From Mycoemilia scoparia (Eukaryota > Kickxellomycota > Kickxellomycetes > Kickxellales > Kickxellaceae): DNA of 32,051 bases. The position numbers and the translations under genes are program-made. This document shows positions 19,550 through 29,929 of this stretch, one piece after another (position 1 is the first letter of the stretch; every line of letters begins with the position of its first letter). Location: the NCBI GenBank assembly GCA_027575805.1, contig JANBPU010000182.1, positions 1 to 32,051 of the forward strand, in the 5' to 3' direction. The notes below the pieces were generated by a model. The model was not told the DNA's origin. It made no database searches and saw only the letters and a program-made list of their open reading frames with translations.

Positions 19550-21961
19550 ATGCCAGGCCAAAGTATCAATAATAGCAATAGCCAAACTCGTGTCGATGAT
19601 GACCAGGAATTGCTTTACATTATCCGAAAACAGTTTTGGCAAATGATCCCGATCCGTTTATTTTCATGGTCGATCCAAGATCCACAGCAACCTGAGGTCG
19701 ATAATATCAACAGTAGTGTAAGCGACTAGACATGGGATATAAATGGTCTTTTTTAAAGCTCATGCTTTCCAGTACAATACTATTAATGATACATACATAA
19801 ACCCAATAGCCCCGAGAATGCGTATCAAGATTGATTGACGCAAAGTTTCAACAAAAGGTTTACAGTGAAGTAAGTGTGATTATATCTTATTATATAAATT
19901 CTTTTCGTTTGGACATAAATTTATTATATAGTTTCCTTGTTATATTATAGATACTGGACCACCAAATCACTAAAGAATTTCCGCCATCTCAGGACTATGT
20001 CAAGGCATTTCTCAAAAAGTATATTGGTTTTATTGAAAGAGATCAAGATGAGGTAGGTTAGCGATTTATTTACTAAACATATCTGAGGATTTATTTATAA
20101 GCACAAAGTAGATACATTAAAACACACATTTGTATTAATACTATATATATATATATATATATATAGGAAATAGATGAGAACTTGCTTGAGTATTATATGG
20201 AAATGGTCAACACTATACCAAAGTACGCAACACTCTGTTTAAAACCACAGAACCTATTTATATATTTGTATTAACAACCATTCTTGGCGATCACTTGTAG
20301 TATGGCTGGAGACCATGGCAGTAAAGACCAAGATCAGAGCTCATACAAAGTATATTGCTTGGATAATGAACAACAACAAAGAGTGGTATTAAAAGTAACA
20401 TTGTCAATGATATCACAAGGTACGGTAATTTATCATAAACATTACGAGACTGTAAAAGAAATGACATTTAGTTGACAATATTATATATACACATATTAAC
20501 ATATAGGCACAACTGGGTTGAGTGTATGGTAAGTTGAATTAATACACCTAAATTTATAAATACTTGAAAAGATCCAGCTTTTAAATTGCTATGTGATCAT
20601 GTACTTTGTCATTGGTTTTGGACCTAAATAGGGAGGCTAGGTAAGTACATATTCAAGTAGTTTGCGAATCCATGCATGAATATAAATTCTAATAAAAATT
20701 GATTGTCATTAATTACTGGTTATACATAATAATTATCATCTAATTAGTTTGACATTGGTAGATTACATGATAAAAAATCCAGGTATAATATCTAAATCAT
20801 TTTTTAAACTATTTCAAAAAAGCTTGTTTCAAATACTTCAAACTGATGATAACTAACTGGTGTTTCATTATTTTGCAGATATCATTAGAGGAAAAATAGT
20901 ACTGGAACTAGGATCTGGATGTGGTTTAGCTGGTAGGTTCAACATTAAATCAAAAAAATGATGCTTATCAGTTTAAGCAAAATCACATAAATATTGAATA
21001 CTACCCATGCCAAAAAAAGTAAAGAAATAAGGAATAGGAAGCTGTGGTGGAGGATGGGGGGATTTTTAAACATGAATTTCAAAACACATATGATAGCATC
21101 AACACCAACATATATATATATATAATATATAGGACTAGTTGCGGCCAAGTTAGGTGCCAAGAAAGTTATTCTCACAGATTTTAATGGCAGTGTTCTCAAA
21201 GTGCTCCGACACAACAGGGACAAAAGTAAGTAGTACACAGCCACATTTCTCAAACTATTGACAATGTCATACATATACATTTAAGTATATATGAATTGTT
21301 GGTAATATCTCATCGATGCAAGTATGGTGTGATATTGGCTGTTTGTTATTTTTTGGGGGGGGAGGAGGCACTAGAGCAATAAAGAATATAACAATGTTTC
21401 CCTATTTAGATCAGGACGGGAAAGATAGTTTGGGACGGGATCTTTATGGTCGAGTCAGTGTGGATGAACTTGACTGGGCGGAAGCGGAACGATACATCGC
21501 TAGACATTGGAGTAGAGATGATGATGGGGGAGAGGAGATGTTGGAAGAAAATCAAAATGAACTAGCAAGAGGGCGGGAGGAAGTTGCAATTAATGCCGTT
21601 GCTGATGTCATCATTGGCTCTGACTTGGTAAAGTCCAATGTCACTCTTCTAATATGTATATTATATTGCAAATAATGTTGAATATTCAAGCATATATATA
21701 TATTGACACCATTGGGTATTGGAAATATAGACTTATGATCCAGACATCTTGCCTTATCTGACTCATGTGCTTGATAAGCTGTTGATAAATGATAAGCAGC
21801 AAGCATTTATAATGTCGACAATCAGAAATGAAGATACATTCCGTCGTTTTAAGGACTTAATGAGTAAGGATCCTTTTATTGGTAGTGCACTTGGTGATCA
21901 AATGTCAATTACATTTATGCAAATAGATGTGGTGGTATTTATCATTGCAAAATATACATGA
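19550..21961 (+). CDS. EFM3: Protein-lysine N-methyltransferase EEF2KMT / FAM86 (Efm3) family
   Basis: Twelve exons make 388 residues: 19550-19717, 19810-19869, 19951-20052, 20167-20222, 20301-20419, 20507-20528, 20632-20640, 20748-20782, 20879-20932, 21133-21225, 21410-21627, 21731-21961. All introns are GT..AG and all phases close. The product is a class I SAM methyltransferase: SYKVY precedes a GTTGLSVWEASL segment (169-180), then motif I VLELGSGCGLAGLVAAKLGA (198-217), the acidic ILTDFN, and GSDLTYDP (309-316), with a late MSTIRNEDTF. This order is typical of FAM86/EEF2KMT, which trimethylates a lysine of elongation factor 2. An N-terminal ~130-residue helical domain is also family-typical. 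Residues between motifs IV and VI carry a long acidic insert (within 21410-21627). Exon 7 has only 9 nt. The symbol is by family; the substrate is inferred. Confidence 0.85.
20142..20164. repeat. (AT)n tract in intron 3 of the eEF2 methyltransferase
   Basis: An uninterrupted TA/AT dinucleotide run lies directly before the 3' splice site of intron 3. Confidence 0.85.
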
Positions 21962-23370
21962 TTACTATCGCTGTTGCCATCATCTATAGGGTCTGTTTCT
22001 CTGTGTTTATTGAGAGGATATTCTCTAACATGTGTAGATATTGACACGCTATTTTTCAACAGCAGCTAACATCTATCCATGCATATTTTTTTGTTAAATT
22101 TCAATGATAGCCGATAAAGTGCCTGACCTGGAAACTAGTATAGAATCCATGGCCAGCATGCCTAAAATACTATGTCATGAAAATAGCGCAGCAGATGTTC
22201 GACTTATTTCGATCAAAAGATCCATCGCAGCAGTTACAGAAACATCAGCTTCGCAATGATGGTGGAGGCGTGGTTGGTGGAACTACTGCAGCAACAGCAT
22301 CTTTAGTGGCTAGTGCGCGCTCCTACCCAGCGAGATGAAAAAGTATGGAGTTTCAACTTTTACCAACAAAATTGCGTGATTTACAACTAACAATATAAAA
22401 GCTATCAATTCAGAACTCATGAGCACAAGAAGGAGCTTCTTTGGTATGATGCTGTACTGCGAAGTTACGAAGACAATGGCAACAATACCCATAACAAGTA
22501 GTTGACTAGTTCAGATTTATCCTTAAAATTCTTTAAAAACAACACATGCACGTGTGGCTGACAAATGAAGGCTAGTCAGATATGAGTTTAGATAGCTGGC
22601 TGAATAAAAGAAGTGGTGCAAAATGGCATCAGTTTATTATCGAAGTAGAAGCTTGTCACATTAGCAGAGCTCTTTTAGATGATATTGATAAGATCCCAGG
22701 TGTCCCACGTTATGTGCATGGAACCAAGAAACAGTTTTGTTGCGCACGAATGTCATAGGGCACAGTCACAAAAACGGACAGAGTGAGTAGCGCGATCAAT
22801 AGAAAGTGGCGAAATTGGCACCATTTTATCATTCTCGCACAGCAAGCCATAGCCAACCAAGTGTGGCAAAAAAGGTGTAAGCATGAGGCAAGTTGTCTGT
22901 GGTGCGTGCAGTTCTTTCCACTTAGTTTGTAGCCTAAACAGGTAATTCTATGATACCAAAGACCTTGTTAAAGTTCGCAAGAAATATATCAGCGCCCATT
23001 TTATCCGCAACAGAACGGATAAAAGGTCCCTAAATAGTCCCATTACAGTAACGTGTATGGTACACAGGCGGGGCTTCCAATTGATGGTGAATCTGTCGAT
23101 CAGAATTGCAAATTTAATCTCGATTTTATTGGCTCACAGCGCATAAGCCATGTCCTGTGTTTCCTGCATACTTAGTGTACATACACAGCCAGAGCCGTGG
23201 CCAAGTGGATTTTGTTTCCCACTTCACCACTTCTTTCGAACTTGTGTGGGCTTGGGCTGTTTTTGTTGCTCTGTGCCAATATTGTCGTCATATCTTAGCA
23301 TTATTGCTCTCTTTCTTTTCCAACAGCTATTCTCGGTTTTTGCATATAAAACCTTATCAAGTATTTCACT
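21962..23370. other. Unassigned spacer upstream of MET30, with several short open frames
   Basis: Short ATG frames of 51 codons (22104-22259), 54 codons (starting MKIAQQMFDLFRSKD, near 22178) and 58 codons (22582-22758, starting MSLDSWLNKRSGAKWHQF) lie close together in different frames, and a further open stretch ends at 22500 (YQFRTHEHKKELLWYD). Their amino-acid make-up is protein-like, so a decayed or intron-split gene is possible, but I could not join them through credible splice sites. The part nearest MET30 contains a perfect 9-bp inverted repeat and probably the MET30 promoter. Confidence 0.4.
22999..23024. repeat. Perfect inverted repeat upstream of MET30
   Basis: TTTTATCCG (22999-23007) and CGGATAAAA (23016-23024) are exact inverted copies around an 8-base loop. 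It lies about 350 bp in front of the MET30-type start codon. It may be a dimeric factor-binding site (GATA-like core ATCCG/CGGAT) or chance. Confidence 0.45.
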
Positions 23371-26043
23371 ATGTCTCGGCATAGTTCTTTTTCTGCTTCC
23401 GAGTCTCCTCCCCCTAAAAACATTTCCATTTCTACTTCTAGCACTACCACAGCAAAAACAAACTCTGGTCCATTGGACGAGTCTACCTTGCATTCCGCTT
23501 CGGACAATTTTAGCTCTAACCAACACCTATCCACAGAGACTACTGTTATTGCTAACACTACAGCTGCTGCACCGGCATTATCTTTAAGCAGCAACGAGTC
23601 TTGTGACCAACAACAACAACAACAACAGCAGCAGCAGCAGGATATTATGACACCACCACCATTACCATTTTCAATGAAAGGTCTGAAGGCCTCTACCACA
23701 CCAAGTGGAATTTGGTCTACTACCAATACTAATAGCAACACAAAAACAAATGCCACAAGTGGAGACTCAGGCGTAGTAATAGCCAATACAGGTAAACACA
23801 ACATATATCCAAACGAGACATTAAAAAGAACATACGACAAAACCATAGAAAAAGAAAACCTTCACCACCACCACCATCACCACCACCATCATCATAGCCA
23901 TAACTACAGCAATCATCAGGTACCTTCAGCCCAGTATGATCTGCCAGGAAGTCCATTAAAGAAACAAAAAAGCACTAGCGGCCCCACCACCGCAACAGGA
24001 GCCCCAAATTCAGATAAGGCAAGTCAAGGAAAATGCTATCGCCACAATTCTTCGCTCTACATGCATGAAAGCGAAAATACGCGCCGAGAACTACAACAAA
24101 CCCTCAAATCGCTATCTCAGGAAGACCAAGAGGCCATCAGCCAAGTATGGTCAAAATTTGCCTCAGCAAAGGCCTCCAATCGTCTCCTAATGTTACGAGG
24201 AATAATTAACCTCTCGTGTGTACCGCAGTTGTCTTATTTAAACCAAACTATTCCCAAATTGCTGAGGATCGATTTCATTTCATCTGCTCCTCCGGAAATC
24301 GCGTTTAGAATTTTGTCGTTTCTGGATGCCAAATCTTTATGTACGGCTAGTCAGGTTTCTAGACGGTGGGCTCGGTTTGCCAATGATGATTACCTGTGGT
24401 ATCGGCTTTGTGTGCAACATATTAATAAGGTCTGTAAAAGCTGTGGATGGGGGTTACCGTTGTTGGATAAAAGTAACCATCGGAGATTGAGACCACCAGT
24501 CCCACCTCTTCACCATAATAGCAATAATGCCGGGACTAACACCGCTGGCACTGGCACTGCCGCTACAACCACAACTAGTGCCGTTCCTGGAAATGATGAC
24601 ACCTCAAATACCAGTGTAGTTATTAATAACCCTGTACCAGTCACTTCCCAGACATCGATCAGCAGTAATGCTAGCACTAACAGTACCTCTGCGAGTGTCA
24701 ACTCCGCTGGTGGTCACGGTTCGCCTACAGATACAACCGCAACTATTCATACAACATGTGTTCCAAGCAGTGCCAGTGAATTGCTGAGGCCAGTTCCCAG
24801 TCCACCGCCAAACCTCATGGTACCAATGCTCGACCAAGATCATAACTTGGGCGCAACACCCAGTCTAATCGGTATTAATAGTCCATTAGCAGCTGCAGTG
24901 CGTCCAGACCTCGCAAGTGGTGGCACGTCAGTAGCAGCAGTAACTGGTGCACCAAAGTATTCAAAGCATGGCCGACGCCCTTGGAAAGAAATTTATGCCG
25001 AGCGCCAAATAATTGCCAACAACTGGCGTCACTTTAGATACAAAAAGAAAACATTCAAGACCCACAACGACGGTATTCTGTGTATGCAAACCAACGATCA
25101 GTACTTAATCACTGGATGCTATGATGGAACCGTAAATGTAACCGACGTAGAAACTGGAGAAACAATTCATACCCTCTATGGACATACTGCGCCGGTCAGA
25201 GCCCTGCAATTTGATGATTGCAAGCTGTTCACTGGGTCGCTTGATGGGACTGTCAGGATTTGGTGTTATCATAATGGCGAATGCGTTAGAACTTTGACAG
25301 CGTTTGAAGATAGTGGAGTGATATCGCTGACTTATAAGGGACCCATTTTGGCAGTTGGTGGGCAAAATGGTGAAATCAGAGTGTTTAATACTACTAAAGG
25401 AACAGTGTTTTCGTTGAATGGGCATACCGATTGGATCAATTGTGTCAGATTTATTGAATCACCAGATGGTCGTTTGATGTTGTTGTCATGCTCGGATGAT
25501 ATGTCAATCAAGGCATGGGATCTTACGACTAGACGATGTATTGCAACATTGACTGGCCATACGCACCATGTTCAGTGGATTCATTTGCTGGATCAGCTTC
25601 ACACCCATACCACCAGTGTCGCCACTGCCCCAACTGCTGGTACCACCGCCACAGGTACAGCCTCTAATAACACTATTGGTATTAATAACAACAATTCATC
25701 AGCAGCAGGTGGTAATGGTAGTGAAACTAGAAAGAATGGCCCTTATGTAATCTCTGCATCACTTGATAATACTCTAAGAGTTTGGGACTTGTCAACAAAT
25801 GAATGTGTCGATACACTGTTTGGTCATGTTGAAGGAATTTGGTCAGTTGCCCTGGATACTTTGAGAACCGTATCGGCATCCAATGATGGTATAATCAAGA
25901 TTTGGGATACCACTTCGCGCAAATGTTTGTATACACTTAAACCTTCTAATGTACCGATCAACTGTGTTGCTTTATGTGATACAAGAGTGATTTGTGGTGA
26001 TAATGATGGTATTGTCTCAATATACGATTTTCGCAATAACTAA
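23371..26043 (+). CDS. MET30: F-box/WD40 protein, MET30/SCON-2-type SCF ubiquitin-ligase subunit
   Basis: A single-exon 890-residue protein. A disordered N terminus contains Gln11 (80-90) and His11 (165-175). A conserved pre-F-box helix region (about 240-300) leads into the F-box (300-345, IDFISSAPPEIAFRILSFLD) and the segment CKSCGWGLPLL (355-365), which is a MET30/SCON-2 signature. A ~150-residue low-complexity linker, then RPWKEIYAERQ (536-546), precedes seven WD40 blades (about 563-890; GCYDGTV, GSLDGTVRIW, SLDNTLRVWD, SNDGIIKIWD). Blade 5 is interrupted by a Thr/Ala/Asn-rich insert (about 741-789). In yeast and Neurospora such proteins turn off sulfur-assimilation transcription by ubiquitinating the bZIP activator; the substrate here is inferred. 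The TAA stop is followed within 3 bp by a copy of repeat R1. Confidence 0.88.
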   Translation: MSRHSSFSASESPPPKNISISTSSTTTAKTNSGPLDESTLHSASDNFSSNQHLSTETTVIANTTAAAPALSLSSNESCDQQQQQQQQQQQDIMTPPPLPFSMKGLKASTTPSGIWSTTNTNSNTKTNATSGDSGVVIANTGKHNIYPNETLKRTYDKTIEKENLHHHHHHHHHHHSHNYSNHQVPSAQYDLPGSPLKKQKSTSGPTTATGAPNSDKASQGKCYRHNSSLYMHESENTRRELQQTLKSLSQEDQEAISQVWSKFASAKASNRLLMLRGIINLSCVPQLSYLNQTIPKLLRIDFISSAPPEIAFRILSFLDAKSLCTASQVSRRWARFANDDYLWYRLCVQHINKVCKSCGWGLPLLDKSNHRRLRPPVPPLHHNSNNAGTNTAGTGTAATTTTSAVPGNDDTSNTSVVINNPVPVTSQTSISSNASTNSTSASVNSAGGHGSPTDTTATIHTTCVPSSASELLRPVPSPPPNLMVPMLDQDHNLGATPSLIGINSPLAAAVRPDLASGGTSVAAVTGAPKYSKHGRRPWKEIYAERQIIANNWRHFRYKKKTFKTHNDGILCMQTNDQYLITGCYDGTVNVTDVETGETIHTLYGHTAPVRALQFDDCKLFTGSLDGTVRIWCYHNGECVRTLTAFEDSGVISLTYKGPILAVGGQNGEIRVFNTTKGTVFSLNGHTDWINCVRFIESPDGRLMLLSCSDDMSIKAWDLTTRRCIATLTGHTHHVQWIHLLDQLHTHTTSVATAPTAGTTATGTASNNTIGINNNNSSAAGGNGSETRKNGPYVISASLDNTLRVWDLSTNECVDTLFGHVEGIWSVALDTLRTVSASNDGIIKIWDTTSRKCLYTLKPSNVPINCVALCDTRVICGDNDGIVSIYDFRNN

Positions 26044-26467
26044 ATGGTCAAGGTTCACAAGGCTTTAGGGAAAGTGTGTCCCCCCAGGAGTTGCATAGAA
26101 AGTGGCCGATGATTGGACTAAAATGCGAGGACCCATATCCGCCTACCATGGAATTGATCACTAGCGAAATCGTCCCAAATAAATAAATAACAGCATAAAT
26201 ACATACATGAATAAATAATAGCAGTAGTGTAATATCCCTTTTTAAGCAACCTTTTTATTTTATTGTAATTTTTTATTTTTTCGGATATTAAAGCATTTAT
26301 ATTACATAATAATCTTCCTATTTTGTTGGAAAAAAGCAATGATCTCCTGTGAGACTCATTATTGCTCGCTATCTCATTTTATTAAGACAAAGATACTTTT
26401 TGTACAGATTTAGATTTTAGTATTTTTTATTGATACCAGCAAATAAACAAACTAAACAGTGATTTGG
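26044..26467. other. Convergent 3' spacer between MET30 and 5'-nucleotidase
   Basis: Starts with repeat R1 copy 2 and continues as AT-rich DNA with AATAAA-like motifs on both strands, suitable as polyadenylation regions for both genes. No gene is seen. Confidence 0.55.
26045..26172 (+). repeat. Interspersed repeat R1, copy 2 (directly after the MET30 stop)
   Basis: Begins TGGTCAAGGTTCACAAGGCT and ends TTGATCACTAGCGAAATCGT, aligning end to end with copy 1 (opposite strand). Its first base is within 3 bp of the MET30 stop codon, so it should form most of the proximal 3' UTR. One frame stays open across it, as in copy 1. Confidence 0.75.
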
Positions 26468-29043
26468 TTAGACTTTAGTAAAATACAGACGATTTTCACC
26501 ATACATGTTGGGGGAGATAGGCGAATTCTTAATAATATGGGCTTTTAGGGCATCAGTAGGGTATCCGCAAATAATATATTTAGGCTCACCCTGATCTTGA
26601 GGGAATTCATAAAAATCATCACCACCTTCAACAATATAGTCCATCGAAGCAATAGTATAAACCCTGGACTCATCAACAGGTTCCCAGGAATTCTGTTCAT
26701 TGTCCTTGGCAATCATCAATGACTCCAAAGTCTTTTCATTAGTTTCAGGGTTATACATAAAATGAGCTTTCAATCCGGACATTTGCAAAACACTAGCAAT
26801 AATATCACCCTCCATAATAAACGTTGTCTCCTTCAAATTTTTCTTGAATGTATCAATCAGGACTTTGCCAGTAACATTAAAGGCCACAACCAAATTTTCG
26901 AAAGGCATGATACTGATCACATCGCTGACTGTGATTTTTCCTTCCCTAATTCCGCTTCGGATGCCACCAGTATAAAACAGACCAGCAGGAATTATTGGGG
27001 TGTCCTTGGTGACCTCGGGGTTATTGCGGCAAAGTTCAGTGTATGCGTCACATACTAGGCGACCAGTTGCTTGTTCACTATCGATTAGTCTTTCGACCTC
27101 ATTAAACATCTCAGTGGCATATCCAACAATGACTTTGCCTTCCCTATCAAATGGGACTCGGAGTTCATCTACAATATTGCGCAACTCTTGGTCTTCAGGA
27201 ATATCATATTCAGTACGAATTGGCTGGCCGGTTGTCAAATTATTCAGCATGCCGGTAGATTTGTCGTAGACCAAATCCAGATAACTAATGTATTCTCCCC
27301 ATTTCTTGGACTGGATTACATAGGTTTTCCAATCCGGATCAGATTCATTTTCAACTATAGTGGGATAACGGCCTTGGCTCTTGCTATTGCCAACATTTTC
27401 GGCATCATGGTCTGTGGTCAAGAAGGTATGTGAGTGACCACCAACCAATAAACTAACACCAGGATCCAAACGCTTGGCAATCTCCAAGTCCACACTGTAA
27501 CCCATATGCGATAGGGCAATGATCTTGTTGATACCCTGGGATTTTAGCTGACGGACAAGGTCGTTGATTATAGGAACTGGATCGGAGATTTTGACTTTGG
27601 GTCCTGGTTTGGATGTGTTTTCGGCAGACTCAGTAGTAAATCCAACAATGGCGAGGTTGTGGCGCTCGATGATGGTGTAGGGGAGGATTTGAGAGTGCAG
27701 AGTTTCGTGACGAGAGGCGTCGATGTTGGAACTAACTACGGGGAAATTGAGTTGGGAAATGAAGTCAGAGAGAACTTCAGGGCCTTCGTCAAATTCATGG
27801 TTGCCCAGTGTCTATAGTGTATCAGAAATAAAGGCATTTGTGTTTAGTATAATATTTTTAACACTTCCACTCAAATATAACAACAGAGTATACTTACCAT
27901 AGCATCGTATCCAATGTTATTCATAACCTTTGCACCAGCATACCCCTTATGATGTCTAAAAAACAAGGTGCCTTGGAATTGGTCGCCAGCATCTACCAGC
28001 ATGCTTCCATCTAGTCCATTAGCTTGCTCGCGGAGCTTGTTGATGATGTATTTTAGACGAGGTGCTCCGCCAAAACAAAGACCAGTCTCGATTTCTTTTT
28101 CGGAACAGTCACCACCTCCCAATCCAAATGCATCATAATGGGCATGAACATCGTTGGTGTGGATTAGACGAATTGGATATTGGTCTTCCCCAATTACGGC
28201 ATCCCTATTGGGGTTGTTTCCAATAAACGGAAAATCCAGCCTAATATCCCTTGCATTCTCAGCAGTAGAGTTTATTTTGGGTGGATATGCATGAAGATTA
28301 AACAAATAAGTCAACAGTGATATGCAAACAACATTTACAATAGTACAAAGTATATAACTGTATGTTTTCTTGATTGTGGTTATTTGTTGAGGCTCTTCAG
28401 TAACATCCACAACACTATCAGAGTTGCTGATATTTCCGGTGGCTGTAATAGCAACATCATTATTGCTATCTTTGTTTTCATTTTGCTCTTGCTCTTCAGA
28501 TGTAACAACGACATAGTCTCCAAAATCTAGTGTATCGTCAAATACACTTAAATCTGGCTTTTCAGCAAAAACAAATACATAGTCACCTTCAATGGCATCT
28601 GGGGTCTCATTGTCTTTAGGCTTCAAGTCAACCAGCTCTATATCTGCCTCTGCATTAACATCGTCCACTACCTCGGATAAATACATGATACCTTGGGCAT
28701 CTGAAAGTATCACGCACCCATCATCCTGAGAAGCAGGCAAAATGGCACTTTTGGCAAAAATGTTTGCAGGGGTTGCGACAGAAAGCTGGGTTTTAGCACT
28801 AGCATCATCTTGTGCATTCTTGTTGTTTAATAGAGTTAAAAGTGGGACTGTATCATCCGAGTCCTCATCTTGTTCTTGCTCATTGTCTGAAGTGGGCTCG
28901 AGTTCTACAGGAGCAACTACCGAGTTTTCGACATTTTCATTATTATTGTCATTGCTGGTAGGTTCAGTAGCATTAGTAGTAGTATCTGTTACTTCATTAT
29001 TGGTAACAGAATTTGTTTTAAATAGATTATTAAATATAGACAT
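26468..29043 (-). CDS. 5'-nucleotidase-family metallophosphatase with acidic N-terminal region and signal anchor
   Basis: Exon 1 is 29043-27898 (382 codons) and exon 2 is 27811-26468, joined in phase 0 over an 86-nt intron (GTAAGT..TATAG), giving 829 residues. Residues 1-225 are acidic, disordered and Asn/Asp/Glu/Thr-rich; 228-249 form one membrane segment (YILCTIVNVVCISLLTYLF) preceded by KK, so it is probably a type II anchor with the enzyme outside or in a lumen. The catalytic domain has HTNDVHAH (295-302), DAGDQFQGT (351-359), GNHEFDEG (385-392) and GGHSH (506-510), all metal/catalytic motifs of the UshA/CD73 family. The C-terminal nucleotide-binding domain includes GGIRSGI and DYIVEGGDDFYEF. 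It likely releases phosphate from nucleotides. Usual family members are 550-650 residues with a simple signal peptide, so the N-terminal region is unusual. The exact substrate is unknown. Confidence 0.87.
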
Positions 29044-29929
29044 AAAATAAATAAATAAAAATAGTTTGTATAAAAGTAAAAGGAATAAAATTATAATTAT
29101 GTATGTGTGGATAAAGTGAAAGCTAAAAGTGGGAAGGCAAACTTAAATATATGATTTGTTGAGAGCCAGGAGTAAAGAAAATGATGATAGTGGTAGCAAT
29201 GGTAATTGGGGTAGGATTGAAAGCTCCAACTCATCGCAATGGCTTTGACAAACATACACATTTGGCTTATTGGAGCGGATAGTTTGTATGTGTGAACACT
29301 TCGTAGTCTTTGGGTTAACAAAAGATAGAATAGCCAGTATGTGGTACCTACTACTATATTTTCTATGTTTGCTGGTTTTGCCAAAGGATGCGACGATGGC
29401 ATTGATTTTGGAGTTGGTGGTGGGAGTGGCTCGCAGAGTATATGACCACATCGTGCAACGATGGTAGAGACAACTCATTTTTAATCTATTGGCCAATATC
29501 CAAAGTTTTCGTTATGTTTGATGTATCGCAAAATTTACACCCATATAAATGTGATTTTCGACTCTGTTTATCAATATAATCAACTCAGTATTGCATTTTT
29601 ACTTGGTAACCACATCCATATTTTTTACCAAAGCTATTTTTTGTAATAATCGTGTTCTTTGGATTTTAGTTGACCCTCCTTTATTTTATCCAAAACGTGT
29701 AATAAACGATTTTTCTGATTGGGGGTTTCTATTTTTTATTTTACAATTTTATTTGGGGAGAGACACATGCCATTATAAAAATTTCCACTTTCTTTTTATT
29801 TAGGACATTAGTGCTAGCTATGACTTGATCTTGGTTTGTGTATATTTTTACTTTACAAATTTCAAAAGCCTTATTCTTTTCTATGAAAATCGTTATAAAA
29901 TTCTAAAAAGTATTGTCGCAATGTAGGGT
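29044..29929. other. Spacer between 5'-nucleotidase and aldo/keto reductase
   Basis: Holds the 5'-nucleotidase promoter and the reductase 3' end. Open frames of about 100-117 codons on the minus strand (29097-29496) have no recognisable features and overlap each other in two frames, so they are left out. Confidence 0.5.

Noticed and set aside
23301..23846. Long minus-strand frame with a polycysteine run opposite the MET30 N terminus
   Set aside because: It is the shadow of the polyglutamine-coding tract of the real gene.
7681..26043. A sulfur-metabolism gene cluster linking sulfite oxidase and MET30
   Set aside because: They are 14 kb apart with unrelated genes between; co-location is not evidence of a cluster.
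29097..29496. 101- and 117-codon minus-strand frames upstream of the 5'-nucleotidase
   Set aside because: Overlapping frames without domain or compositional support; they lie in the presumed promoter.
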